DNA of 64,000 nt from positions 248,001 through 312,000 of the forward strand of contig NZ_CP083376.1 in the NCBI RefSeq assembly GCF_020042665.1, in the 5' to 3' direction. This document shows, piece after piece, positions 1 through 8,252 of this stretch (position 1 is the stretch's first letter; each line of letters begins with the position of its first letter). The notes beneath the pieces are model-generated. The model worked only from the letters and a program-made list of their open reading frames with translations, did no database searches and had not been told where the DNA came from. The DNA is from Pseudoxanthomonas sp. X-1 (lineage in GTDB: Bacteria; Pseudomonadota; Gammaproteobacteria; Xanthomonadales; Xanthomonadaceae). The position numbers and the translations under genes were made by a program.

Positions 1-1249
1 GCGCGCGCTGCGCCTCGCGCATGGCCTCGCGCGCCTGGCGCAGGCTGATCGCCGCCGCGCCGACCAGCACGCAGATCGCCAGCGCGGCGGCCATCAGCCA
101 CCAGCGTCGGCGCGTGGCGTACTTGCCCAGCCGGTAGGCCAGGCTCTGTCGCCGCGCCTGCACCGGCAGGCCCTGCAGGTGCCGGCCCAGGTCGGCCGAA
201 AGCGCTTCGACCGAGGGGTAGCGCTCCTCCGGACGCTTGGCCAGCGCCTTGAGCACGATGCGGTCCAGGTCGCCGCGCAGGCGCCGCGCCTGGCGGCGCG
301 CGTCCAGGCCGACCTCGCCGGTCTCGCCCGCGCCCAGCACGCGCTGCGAGGGGCGCGGCGGGTCCACCGCGACGATGGCCTGCTCCCACTGCAGCGGGTT
401 GTCGCCGCGCAGCCGGTAGGGTTTGTGGCCGGTCAGCATCTCGTACAGCACCACGCCCAGGGCGTAGACGTCGGTGCGGGTGGTGACCGGTTCGCCGCGG
501 ACCTGCTCGGGCGCGGCGTAGTGCAGGGTGAAGGCGCGCAGCTCCGTCCTGGCCACCGCGCCGTCGGGCGTGTCGAGCAGCTTGGCGATGCCGAAGTCCA
601 GCAGCCGGGCCTGGCCGTGCGCGGTGACCAGGATGTTGGAGGGCTTGAGGTCGCGGTGCACGATCAGGTTGGCGTGCGCGTGGCTGACCGCCTGGCAGAC
701 CTGGCGGAACAGCGCCAGGCGCGCCTCCAGCGCCTGCCCGTGCTGGCGGCAGTAGTCGGTGATCGGCAGGCCCTCGACGTACTCCAGCGCCAGGTAGGGC
801 TGGCCCTGGTCGCCGACGCCGGCATCGAGCAGGCGGCCGATGTGCGGATGCTCCAGCCGCGCCAGGATGTCGCGCTCGCGCGAGAAGCGCAGGCGCAGGC
901 GGTGGTCGGCGAAGCCCGGGTGCAGCAGCTTCAGCGCCACGCGCCGCTGGTAGCCGCCCTCGGCGCGCCTGGCGCGCCAGACCATGCCCATGCCGCCTTC
1001 GCCCAGCAGGTGCTCCAGCACGTAGGGGCCGATGCGCGTGCCCGGGCGCAGGCTCGGCTGCGGCTCGTGCAGCGGCGGCGGGAAGCTGTCGCCGGCGCCC
1101 TGGTCCAGCGCCAGCAGCGCGGCCAGCTCGTCGGCCAGCGCCGGATCGTGCTGCCGGTGGCGCGCCAGCGCCTGCTCCCGCTCCTCCGGACCCATGTCCA
1201 GCAGCAGGTCCAGCAGGGGCGACAGGCGCTGCCAGCGCGCGGAATCCAT
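1..1249 (-). CDS. Transmembrane Ser/Thr protein kinase (3' end outside window)
   Basis: A Hanks-type (PknB-like) kinase read leftward from the ATG at 1249; 416 codons are visible and the gene runs off the left edge. After about 70 lead-in residues the kinase domain shows the glycine loop GEGGMGMV (83-90), the VALK lysine (107), HRDLKPSN (198-205), DFG (218-220) and APEQ (246-249), so it should be catalytically active. A basic stretch (RRRWW) precedes one membrane helix at about 384-402, after which a helical segment begins; a sensor region beyond the membrane is likely but not visible. It starts 16 bases after the ECF sigma factor stop, so the two are probably co-transcribed. The pairing matches ECF43-type sigma factors that are activated by phosphorylation; that link is inferred. 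Confidence 0.93.
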   Translation of the reverse strand, partial: MDSARWQRLSPLLDLLLDMGPEEREQALARHRQHDPALADELAALLALDQGAGDSFPPPLHEPQPSLRPGTRIGPYVLEHLLGEGGMGMVWRARRAEGGYQRRVALKLLHPGFADHRLRLRFSRERDILARLEHPHIGRLLDAGVGDQGQPYLALEYVEGLPITDYCRQHGQALEARLALFRQVCQAVSHAHANLIVHRDLKPSNILVTAHGQARLLDFGIAKLLDTPDGAVARTELRAFTLHYAAPEQVRGEPVTTRTDVYALGVVLYEMLTGHKPYRLRGDNPLQWEQAIVAVDPPRPSQRVLGAGETGEVGLDARRQARRLRGDLDRIVLKALAKRPEERYPSVEALSADLGRHLQGLPVQARRQSLAYRLGKYATRRRWWLMAAALAICVLVGAAAISLRQAREAMREAQRA

Positions 1250-1265
1250 GGTCGCCGCGCCCGCG

Positions 1266-1835
1266 CTACGCGTCCTGCATCGCGGCCAGCAGGAACAGCC
1301 GCGCCTTCTGCCAGTCGCGGCGCACGCTGCGCTCAGAGCGCTGCATCAGTTCGGCGATCTCCAGCTCGGACAGGCCGCCGAAGTAGCGCATCTCCACCAC
1401 CTTGGCCAGGCGCGGGTCGGCGTCGTCCAGCCGTTCCAGCGCGGCGTTGAGCGCCAGGGTGGTCTCGTCCAGGCGCAGCAGGTTGCTTTCCACGTCCTCG
1501 GGGATCTCGGCCACGCGCTTGAGGTCGCCGCCGCGCTTGCGCGCCAGCCGGCTGCGCGCGTAGTCCACCACCACCGAGCGCATTGCCGAGGCGGCGTAGG
1601 CGAAGAAATGCGCGCGGTCGTCGAAATGGGCCGCGCCCTGGGCGCCGAGCAGCTTCAGGTAGGACTCGTGCACCAGCGCGGTGGCGTCCAGCGTGTGGCC
1701 CTGCTGGCCGGCCAGCTGGCGCCGCGCCATGCCATGCAGTTCCTGGTAGAGCGTGGACAGCACGCGGTCCAGCGCGCCGCGGTCGCCGCCGCGCGCCGAA
1801 TCCAGCAGCAGGGTGATATCGGTCCCGCCTTCCAT
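1266..1835 (-). CDS. ECF sigma factor, TIGR02999/ECF43-like
   Basis: A 189-residue sigma factor of the Sigma70_ECF type. Region 2 contains the family's ATALVHESYLKL (51-62) and FDDRAHFFAYAASAMR (71-86); region 4 carries the helix-turn-helix in LSELEIAELMQRSERSVRRD. No anti-sigma gene adjoins it; a membrane Ser/Thr kinase follows by 16 bases. In Vibrio EcfP/PknT and Xanthomonas EcfK/PknS, sigma factors of this group are inactive until the partner kinase phosphorylates a threonine near region 2; Thr48 and Thr52 lie in the right area here, though which residue would be used is a guess. Such pairs have been linked to type VI secretion control in Xanthomonas; no such genes are in this window. Confidence 0.92.
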   Translation of the reverse strand: MEGGTDITLLLDSARGGDRGALDRVLSTLYQELHGMARRQLAGQQGHTLDATALVHESYLKLLGAQGAAHFDDRAHFFAYAASAMRSVVVDYARSRLARKRGGDLKRVAEIPEDVESNLLRLDETTLALNAALERLDDADPRLAKVVEMRYFGGLSELEIAELMQRSERSVRRDWQKARLFLLAAMQDA

Positions 1836-1924
1836 GCATCGACTTCCGCGTCGAGCCGCCCGTCACCCGACTATATCCGCTGGAATCGGGATCGCCAGCG
1901 CAGAATGTCCGTTACTTTCTCCCG

Positions 1925-2737
1925 CTAGCGCTGGCAGTGCGGGCACCACACCGTAGTGCGCTGGCCGACCTGTTCCACCTTGAGCGCCCGGTCGCAGCGC
2001 TTGCAGGGCTGGCCCTGGCGGCCGTAGACCCACAGCTCCTGTTCGAAGTACCCCGGCGCGCCATCGGGGCTGATGAAATCGCGCAGCGTGGTGCCGCCTC
2101 GGGTGATGGCGTAGGCCAGGATGGCCTTGATCGCCGCGGCCAGGGCCTCGTAGCGCTCGCGCGAGACCTTGCCGGCCGCGCGCAGCGGGTGGATGCCGGC
2201 GTTGAACAGGCTCTCGGCCGCGTAGATGTTGCCCACGCCGACCACGATGCGCTGATCCATCAGGAAGGCCTTCACCGGCGCGCTGCGGCCTCGGCTGCGC
2301 GCGAACAGGTAGGCGCCGTCGAAGTCCTCCGCCAGCGGCTCGGGCCCCAGCCCCTGCAGCAGCGGATGCACGCTGCCCGGCTCCTGCCACAGCAGGCTGC
2401 CGAAGCGGCGCGGGTCGTTGAAGCGCAGCACCCGGCCGCCGTCCAGGGCCAGGTCGACGTGGTCGTGCGCCTTCACCGGCGTGGCCGCCGGCAGCACGCG
2501 CAGGCTGCCGCTCATCCCCAGGTGCAGCAGCGCGCTGCCGGCCTGGGTGTCCAGCAGCAGGTACTTGGCGCGGCGGCGTACCGCGTCGATGCGCGCGCCG
2601 GGCAGATGCGTGCGCACCTGCGGCGGGATCGGCCAGCGCAGGTCGTCGCGCCGTTGCAGCACCGCGCGCACCACCGCGCCCTCCAGGTGCGGGGCCAGGC
2701 CGCGGCGCGTGGTTTCGACTTCGGGCAGTTCGGGCAT
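1925..2737 (-). CDS. mutM: Formamidopyrimidine-DNA glycosylase
   Basis: Base-excision repair enzyme (Fpg/MutM) that removes 8-oxoguanine and formamidopyrimidines and nicks the abasic site. The 270 residues match the usual length. The protein begins [14 protein letters not shown], giving the catalytic N-terminal proline and Glu3; Lys58 is in RRAKYLLL; the helix-two-turn-helix lies in the middle ([13 protein letters not shown]); and the C-terminal zinc finger is CKRC-x(17)-CPHC near the end. All catalytic features are present. The gene stands alone between the ECF sigma factor and the ABC ATPase on the same strand. Confidence 0.97.
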   Translation of the reverse strand: MPELPEVETTRRGLAPHLEGAVVRAVLQRRDDLRWPIPPQVRTHLPGARIDAVRRRAKYLLLDTQAGSALLHLGMSGSLRVLPAATPVKAHDHVDLALDGGRVLRFNDPRRFGSLLWQEPGSVHPLLQGLGPEPLAEDFDGAYLFARSRGRSAPVKAFLMDQRIVVGVGNIYAAESLFNAGIHPLRAAGKVSRERYEALAAAIKAILAYAITRGGTTLRDFISPDGAPGYFEQELWVYGRQGQPCKRCDRALKVEQVGQRTTVWCPHCQR

Positions 2738-2804
2738 GGCGGGGTGCGCGAAGGGCGGGGCTAGGCAAGATGGGTCTGGAACCCGCCCGCGGCAAGCCTG
2801 CCGC

Positions 2805-3626
2805 TCAGCCGGCGATGGCCCGGTACACGGCGCCGTCGCGCTGCACGCGCACCGGCGCGCCGTAGGCCTGCGACAGCCGCTCCGCGGTCAGCACCTCCGC
2901 GCGCGGGCCGTCGGCCAGGATGCGGCCCTCGCGCATCAGCACGACGCGGTCGATCTCCGGCACGATTTCCTCCAGGTGGTGGGTCACCAGCACCAGGGTC
3001 ACGCCCTGCCGCGCCAGCTCGCCCATCAGCGCGCAGAACTGCTGCTGGGCGACCACGTCCAGCCCGGCGGTGGGCTCGTCCAGCAGCAGCGCCTGCGGCC
3101 GATGGACCAGCGCGCGGGCGATCAGCACCCGGCGCATCTGGCCGGTGGACAGTTCGGCCACTGGCCGTCCGGACAGGGCCTGCGCGCCGACCCGCGCCAG
3201 CGCCTCGGCCGCGCGGGCGCGCATCGGCGCGGTGACTTCCTGGTCGATCGGCAGGACGAAGCTGGAGAAGAACCCGGTCACCACCGCATCGTCCACGCCC
3301 AGCTGCGGCATGTCCTGCAGCAGGGCGGTGGCGTCGGAGGTGACCACGCCCAGGCGCGTGCGCAGCTGGGCCACGTTCCAGCGGCTCTGGCCGAACACGC
3401 GCACCGGCGCCTCGCCCTCGCGCGCCAGCGGATAGAGCTCGCGGTTGATCAGCTTGATGAAGGTCGACTTGCCGCAGCCGTTGGGGCCCAGCAGCGCGAC
3501 GTGTTGACCGAGCTGGATGCGCAGGTCCAGGTCCTCCAGCACGGGCGTGCCGCCGCGCACCACGGTGGCGCGGTCCAGTTCGATCAAGGGCTCGGAAAAC
3601 GGCGTTGAATCTGACGATGCTGACAT
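2805..3626 (-). CDS. ABC transporter ATP-binding protein
   Basis: A single ATPase cassette of 273 residues, read from the ATG at 3626; the frame stays open far upstream, but that is antisense to the desaturase. Walker A is GPNGCGKST, the signature is the variant LSTGQMRR, Walker B is [12 protein letters not shown], followed by the switch histidine in LVTHHLEE. No permease or binding protein is adjacent, so either the membrane partner is elsewhere or, as in ModF/YlmA-like ATPases which it resembles, it does not serve a classical importer. It is divergent from the desaturase gene with about 130 bases between the starts, room for both promoters. Confidence 0.9.
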   Translation of the reverse strand: MSASSDSTPFSEPLIELDRATVVRGGTPVLEDLDLRIQLGQHVALLGPNGCGKSTFIKLINRELYPLAREGEAPVRVFGQSRWNVAQLRTRLGVVTSDATALLQDMPQLGVDDAVVTGFFSSFVLPIDQEVTAPMRARAAEALARVGAQALSGRPVAELSTGQMRRVLIARALVHRPQALLLDEPTAGLDVVAQQQFCALMGELARQGVTLVLVTHHLEEIVPEIDRVVLMREGRILADGPRAEVLTAERLSQAYGAPVRVQRDGAVYRAIAG

Positions 3627-3758
3627 AAGGCGGGCGCTGCGCCGGCGGGGCTGAACGCCATACGCGGGCGACGGGTGAAGTTTGCGGGGGCAGCCTGCAT
3701 TATGGACGCCAGCGGTGGGCGTGTTGCCTGCGCTTCGGTATCCCTGGAGGGGGAACCC

Positions 3759-4958
3759 ATGCATCCGTCCCTGATCGACTTCCTGACCGGCGGCCTGACC
3801 CGGTTCTCCTGGTGGGAGCTGGCCCTGGTGCTGCTGGTGTGCACCCAGCTGACCATCTTCTCGGTCACCCTGTACCTGCATCGCAGCCAGGCCCACCGCG
3901 GCGTGGACTTCCATCCGGTGCTGAACCATTTCTTCCGCTTCTGGACGTGGTTGACCACCTCGATGATCACCAAGGAGTGGGTGGCGATCCATCGCAAGCA
4001 CCACGCCAAGGTCGAGACCGAGGAAGACCCGCACAGCCCGCAGACGCGCGGCATCGGCAAGGTGTTCTGGGAGGGCGTGGAGCTGTACCGCGAGGCGCGC
4101 TGGAACCGGGCCGACATCGAGCAATACGGCCGTGGCGCGCCGGAGGACTGGCTCGAGCGCCACCTCTACACCCCGCGCGCCAACTGGGGCCCGATCGTGC
4201 TGGGCGTTGCCTACGTGGTGCTGTTCGGCCTGCCGGGCGTGGCGATGTGGGCGATCCAGATGGCGTGGATCCCGTTCTGGGCCGCCGGCGTGGTCAACGG
4301 CCTGGGCCACTGGTGGGGCTATCGCAATTTCGAATCGGCCGACACCTCGACCAACCTGACGCCGTGGGCGTTCTGGATCGGCGGTGAGGAGCTGCACAAC
4401 AACCATCACGCCTTCCCGAGCTCGGCGCGCTTCGCGATGCGCCGCTTCGAGTTCGACATCGGCTGGGCCGCGATCAAGGGCCTGGAGGCGTTGCGCCTGG
4501 CCAAGGTGCTGCGCGTGGCGCCGCGCCTGGACATCCGTCCCAACATCGCCGTGCCGGACGCCGACACGCTCAAGGCGCTGCTCTCGCACCGCTTCCAGGC
4601 CATGACCGACTACCAGCGCAACGTGTTCCGCCCGGTGCTGGCCGAGGAGGCCTCCATTGCCGGTCAGAAGCTGCGCCAGCTGCTGCCGCGCCGCCTGCGC
4701 CGCGGGCTGGTCGACGACGGGCGCTGGCTCAAACCCGACGCGCGCGACGCGCTGCAGCACTGGATCGCCCAGCGTCCGCGCATGGCCGCCCTGGTCGAAC
4801 ACCGCAAGCGCCTGGCCGCCCTGCTCGAGGCCCGCTCGCACGACGCGGCCGAGCGCCTGCGCCAGCTGCAGGCCTGGTGCAGGGAGGCCGAGGAAAGCGG
4901 CATCGCCTCGCTGCAGGCCTATTCGCAGCGGCTCAAGGGCTACGCGCTGGCGCACTGA
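3759..4958 (+). CDS. Fatty acid (acyl-CoA/acyl-lipid) desaturase
   Basis: Membrane di-iron desaturase of 399 residues that would place a double bond in membrane acyl chains. Histidine boxes are present: HRSQAHRG near residue 34, HRKHHAKVETEEDPH near residue 78, and HNNHHAFPSSAR near residue 213, with hydrophobic segments between. The start at 3759 is chosen because a strong ribosome site, GGAGGGGG, ends about 8 bases upstream. The last ~115 residues form a charged helical extension beyond the core. The five-G run in the ribosome site could pair with the C-rich loops of the sRNA at 49.6 kb, which is an inference. Confidence 0.93.
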   Translation: MHPSLIDFLTGGLTRFSWWELALVLLVCTQLTIFSVTLYLHRSQAHRGVDFHPVLNHFFRFWTWLTTSMITKEWVAIHRKHHAKVETEEDPHSPQTRGIGKVFWEGVELYREARWNRADIEQYGRGAPEDWLERHLYTPRANWGPIVLGVAYVVLFGLPGVAMWAIQMAWIPFWAAGVVNGLGHWWGYRNFESADTSTNLTPWAFWIGGEELHNNHHAFPSSARFAMRRFEFDIGWAAIKGLEALRLAKVLRVAPRLDIRPNIAVPDADTLKALLSHRFQAMTDYQRNVFRPVLAEEASIAGQKLRQLLPRRLRRGLVDDGRWLKPDARDALQHWIAQRPRMAALVEHRKRLAALLEARSHDAAERLRQLQAWCREAEESGIASLQAYSQRLKGYALAH

Positions 4959-5008
4959 TCGGGAAGCCGAGCCGGATGCCAGGTCTGGGCGTCGGGGCGC
5001 TGCGCCTC

Positions 5009-5028
5009 ATCCCCGCGAAGGCGGGGAT
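5009..5028. repeat. CCCGCGAA-type dispersed palindrome (single copy)
   Basis: A perfect 8-base inverted repeat, ATCCCCGC / GCGGGGAT, around a GAAG loop, between the desaturase and the EF-hand gene. The core CCCGCGAA recurs in paired form at 37.5, 44.5 and 46.0 kb. Such elements are common in intergenic DNA of xanthomonads. It could fold in RNA but has no T run, so it is not called a terminator. Confidence 0.75.
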
Positions 5029-5103
5029 CCCGTGGCGTTCCCGCGCCTCCCACCTCGCGCACGCACGGCGTCCGGATCGCGCCACAGCTGCGACACTGCC
5101 GCC

Positions 5104-5457
5104 ATGACTCGAAGCCGCGTGATGCACGCCCCCCTGGCCGCCGCGCTGGCGCTGGCCTGCGTCCCTGGCGCGTACGGCCAGCAGCCGGCCGGCACGGCCG
5201 ACTACCTGGCGCGCATGGACAGCGACCACGATGGCCGGGTCAGCGTCGAGGAGTACGTGGCCTGGATGACCTACGCCTTCGACGAACGCGACGCCAACCA
5301 TGACGGCGTGCTCGAAGGCGCCGAGCTGCCCGGCAGCCGCGGCAAGCCGGTCACGCGCGCGGCGCTGGTGCAGCAGTTGCGCGCGCGCTTCGCCCGGCAG
5401 GACCGCAATCACGATGGTTTTCTCGACGCGCGGGAGCTGGCTGCGCCGCCGCAGTAG
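5104..5457 (+). CDS. Exported EF-hand protein
   Basis: A 117-residue protein with a signal peptide (basic start, hydrophobic LAAALALACVPGAYG) and three EF-hand calcium loops: DSDHDGRVSVEE, DANHDGVLEGAE and DRNHDGFLDARE, each with the expected acidic ligands and a glutamate at position 12. It is therefore a likely periplasmic calcium-binding protein (calmodulin-like, EfhP-type). The ATG at 5104 is used; an in-frame ATG at 5122 would give an equally plausible signal peptide, and neither has a clear ribosome site. A function beyond calcium binding cannot be read from the sequence. Confidence 0.85.
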   Translation: MTRSRVMHAPLAAALALACVPGAYGQQPAGTADYLARMDSDHDGRVSVEEYVAWMTYAFDERDANHDGVLEGAELPGSRGKPVTRAALVQQLRARFARQDRNHDGFLDARELAAPPQ

Positions 5458-5633
5458 AAACCTGGAGGCGCGCGACACGCGACACCTTACGAAGCGCGAG
5501 GCGCCTGGAGGTGAGGCGCTGCGCCTTGCGCGGGCTTCCGGCCCGCTTTCTTTCGTCGCACACAATCCCGCCGTCCGAGCCAGTGCGCGCTGCGATAATG
5601 CGCAGCCCTGAAACACGCGCACGGCGGTGATCG

Positions 5634-6491
5634 ATGTGGTGGCTTGCCCTGGCGGTGCTGTGCAGCGTGGCGGTATCGGTCCTGTTCCGCCTGGCGCCGC
5701 GCTGGCGGCTGGATGTGCCGCAGGCGGTGACCTGGAACTACCTGGCCGGCGTGCTGCTGGCGCTGGGCCTGCTGCATCCGCCGCTGCAGGCGCTGGCCGG
5801 CGAACACGCGCCGTGGCGCTGGTGGCTGCCGCTGGGCCTGCTGTTGCCGGGGCTGTTCCTGGTGCTGGCCGCCTCGGTGCGTCGCGCCGGCGTGGTGCGC
5901 ACCGACATCGCCCAGCGCCTGTCGCTGCTGCTCTCGCTGATCGCCGCCTTCACCCTGTTCGGCCAGCGCGCCAGTGCGGCACAGCTGCTCGGCCTGGCGC
6001 TGGGGCTGCTGGCCATCCCCTGCCTGCTGGCGCGTCCGCGCGGCGGTCACACGCCGGCCACGTCCGAATGGCGCCTGCCGCTGGTGGTGCTGGTGGGCTG
6101 GGCGACCACCGACGTGCTGTTCAAGCGCATCGCCGCCGACGGCGCGCCGCTGTCGGCCTCGCTGCTGGCGACCTTCGCCGTGGCCTTCGTGCCGATGCTG
6201 GGCTGGCAGCTGTGGCGGCATGCGCGCGGCGTCCGGCTGCAGTGGCGCAGCTTCGTCGGCGGACTGGCGCTGGGCGCGCTGAACTTCGCCAACATCGGCT
6301 TCTACCTGGCCGCGCACCGCGCGCTGCCGCAGGCACCGGCGACGGTCTTCGCGGCGATGAACATCGGCGTGGTGCTGCTCGGTACGGCGGTGGGCGTGGG
6401 CGTGTTCGGTGAACGCTTGGGCCGGCTGAACCTGCTCGCCATCCCGCTGGCGCTGGCCTCCATCGTCCTGATCAGCCGCGGCATGGGCTGA
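5634..6491 (+). CDS. EamA/DMT-family membrane transporter
   Basis: A 285-residue integral membrane protein with about ten hydrophobic helices and the internal duplication typical of EamA (drug/metabolite transporter) proteins. The second half contains the usual APATVFAAMNIGVVLLGTA-like segment and ends in LASIVLISRG. No substrate can be assigned. It stands alone, 175 bases after the EF-hand gene; a long open frame on the other strand over it is a composition artefact. Confidence 0.88.
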   Translation: MWWLALAVLCSVAVSVLFRLAPRWRLDVPQAVTWNYLAGVLLALGLLHPPLQALAGEHAPWRWWLPLGLLLPGLFLVLAASVRRAGVVRTDIAQRLSLLLSLIAAFTLFGQRASAAQLLGLALGLLAIPCLLARPRGGHTPATSEWRLPLVVLVGWATTDVLFKRIAADGAPLSASLLATFAVAFVPMLGWQLWRHARGVRLQWRSFVGGLALGALNFANIGFYLAAHRALPQAPATVFAAMNIGVVLLGTAVGVGVFGERLGRLNLLAIPLALASIVLISRGMG

Positions 6492-6753
6492 TCGCCCCGC
6501 GCTGCCAGCGCTTGGTTGGCGCGGACCAGCGCAGCGCGCGTGCGCATCGGGCAACGCGATCCCCCGAAAGAGGGAAGGGCCACCACACCGATCGTGGGTG
6601 GACGCCTTGGCAGCGGCGTTCGAGGATGCGGGGACGCAGCGCCGCCGCGCCGGCTTTGGCATCCGTGACGATTGCGCCCGTTCCGCACGGCGTTGGGCCC
6701 ACCTGGCGTCGCGGCCGATGCACCGATGTTTCTCCCGCTGGAGCATGCCCCCC

Positions 6754-7662
6754 ATGAAGCCTCGCCTACCGCTGCTGGCCATCGCCCTCATCGCCCTGAC
6801 CGCGTCGTGGGTGCCGCCAGCGCGGGCCGGAGCAGAGGCCCGCGCGCCCGCGGCCGACACCTCCTACGCCGTGGGTCCGCAGTACGACTCCACCCACGTC
6901 TACGTCCAGGCGGAGGACTTCGACCGGTTCGTGCGCAGCTTCGTGGCCACCTTCGGCGGGACGGCCGGCAAGCAGGCCGTCGTCCAGGTCACGCCGACCC
7001 CGAGCCAGACGCTGTCCCAGCTGGTGCTCTCGCCGGTCGGTACGCTGTCGGTGTTCGGGTTCAAGACGCCGATCCCGTCCCCCTTCGGCGCCGAACGCAC
7101 CGGCTACCTGGTCACCGACATCGACGCGGCCACCGCCGCCGCCGTCTCGCTCGGCGCCACGCGTCTGGTCGAGACCTTCCCCGATCCGATCGGGCGCGAC
7201 GTGGTCCTGCAGTGGGCCGGCGGGGTCAACATGCAGTTCTACTGGCATACCGCGCCGCCGTCCTACGCCGCGCTTGCCAGCGTGCCGGAAAACCGCGTCT
7301 ACCTGACCGCCGACGCGGCCGATGCCTTCATCAGGCAATGGCTTGCGTTCTCGCGCGGGCGGATCGTGTCGGACGAGGCCGCGGCCAGCGGAACGGAGAT
7401 CGGCCGCCCCGAGGCCAAGGTGCGGCGCGTGCTGATGCAGTCCGGGTACGGCAAGGTGCTGGTGCTGGTCTCCGACGGGCATCTGGCGTGGCCGCATGGC
7501 CGGGAGTTGACCGGCTACGAGGTGCAGGATCTGGACGCCACGCTGGGCCGCGCCCGCGATGCCGGCGGCGAGGTGTTGGCAGGCCCGTACGCGGTCGGCA
7601 GCCGGCGCGCGGCGATGCTGCGTTTCCCCGGGGGCTATATCGCGGAAGTCCACCAGCCCTGA
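6754..7662 (+). CDS. Exported VOC/glyoxalase-fold protein
   Basis: A 302-residue protein with a clear signal peptide (MKPRLPLLAIALIAL...PPARAGA). The mature part holds two VOC-like modules: the first opens THVYVQAEDFDRFVRSFVA and the second ends AAMLRFPGGYIAEVHQP. The start at 6754 is preferred because GGAG (6740-6743) lies 10 bases upstream; the ATG at 6745 is too close. Similar proteins are annotated as glyoxalases, but the metal-binding residues are not obvious, so no reaction is assigned. About 260 bases upstream (6492-6753) hold no recognisable gene. Confidence 0.75.
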   Translation: MKPRLPLLAIALIALTASWVPPARAGAEARAPAADTSYAVGPQYDSTHVYVQAEDFDRFVRSFVATFGGTAGKQAVVQVTPTPSQTLSQLVLSPVGTLSVFGFKTPIPSPFGAERTGYLVTDIDAATAAAVSLGATRLVETFPDPIGRDVVLQWAGGVNMQFYWHTAPPSYAALASVPENRVYLTADAADAFIRQWLAFSRGRIVSDEAAASGTEIGRPEAKVRRVLMQSGYGKVLVLVSDGHLAWPHGRELTGYEVQDLDATLGRARDAGGEVLAGPYAVGSRRAAMLRFPGGYIAEVHQP

Positions 7663-7776
7663 AGACCGGCGTTTCGCGGCGGAGCCGATGGGCCACGGCA
7701 TCTGGCGCCCCATCGGCAGGGGACGCCTGGCCGATCCGGCGGCCCGCCCATCGCGCCCCTAATTGACATCGAGGGG

Positions 7777-7807
7777 TTGACACCTCCTGTACTGTTACTA
7801 AGTAACA
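7777..7807 (+). promoter_or_regulatory. Promoter with overlapping palindromic operator (MerC-like gene)
   Basis: A consensus -35 hexamer TTGACA (7777-7782) is followed by a perfect 7+1+7 inverted repeat, TGTTACT-A-AGTAACA (7793-7807), sitting where the -10 region should be. A second TTGACA lies 14 bases upstream (7763-7768). A palindrome covering the -10 is typical of a repressor operator. Its GTTAC...GTAAC arms resemble the GTTAT...ATAAC arms of Zur/Fur-type sites, which would fit a metal-linked gene, but the regulator is an inference. Confidence 0.65.
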
Positions 7808-7822
7808 CAAGGAGAAGTCGCC

Positions 7823-8218
7823 ATGAAACTGTCCTCAACCCAGGCCGCCGACGCCTCGGCCATCGGCCTGTCGATGCTGTGCCTGGCCCACTGCCTGCTG
7901 CTGCCCGTGCTGGCGGCGCTGTTGCCGGTGTTCGGCGCCTGGGCGCATGCCGAATGGGTCCACATCGTGTTTGTGGCCATCGCCGCGCCGCTGGCCGGCT
8001 TCGCGCTTTGGCGTGCGCATCGTGCCCGCCCGCTCCCCTGGCCGCTGGTGACGCTGGCCGCGCTGGGCCTGGCCGGGCTGCTCGCCGGCGCGGTCGGCTG
8101 GCCCTCGCACGAGGCCGAGACGCCGGTGACCGTGGCCGGCAGCCTGCTGCTGGCCAGTGCGCATGTCTGGAACTGGCGCCGCCGCCCGCACGCGCCGCCG
8201 TGCGAGGCCTGCAACTGA
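7823..8218 (+). CDS. MerC-family membrane protein
   Basis: A 131-residue protein with four hydrophobic helices and the MerC signature region GLSMLCLAHCLLLPVL (14-29), plus a C-terminal CEAC motif (127-130). MerC proteins carry mercuric ions across the inner membrane in mer operons; chromosomal stand-alone relatives such as this one have no mer genes nearby and may act in other metal handling. Ribosome site AAGGAG (7809-7814) is 8 bases before the ATG. The promoter carries a strict palindrome, so expression is probably repressed under some metal condition. Confidence 0.85.
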   Translation: MKLSSTQAADASAIGLSMLCLAHCLLLPVLAALLPVFGAWAHAEWVHIVFVAIAAPLAGFALWRAHRARPLPWPLVTLAALGLAGLLAGAVGWPSHEAETPVTVAGSLLLASAHVWNWRRRPHAPPCEACN

Positions 8219-8252
8219 GTCTGCGCGGCCTCGGCGGCCGCGCGCTCATCCG

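Noticed and set aside
179..1450. 423-codon plus-strand frame over the kinase
   Set aside because: The minus strand reads a kinase with all catalytic motifs; the plus frame is a shadow.
5487..6860. 457-codon minus-strand frame over the EamA gene
   Set aside because: Shadow frame; the EamA transporter on the plus strand has clear membrane topology.
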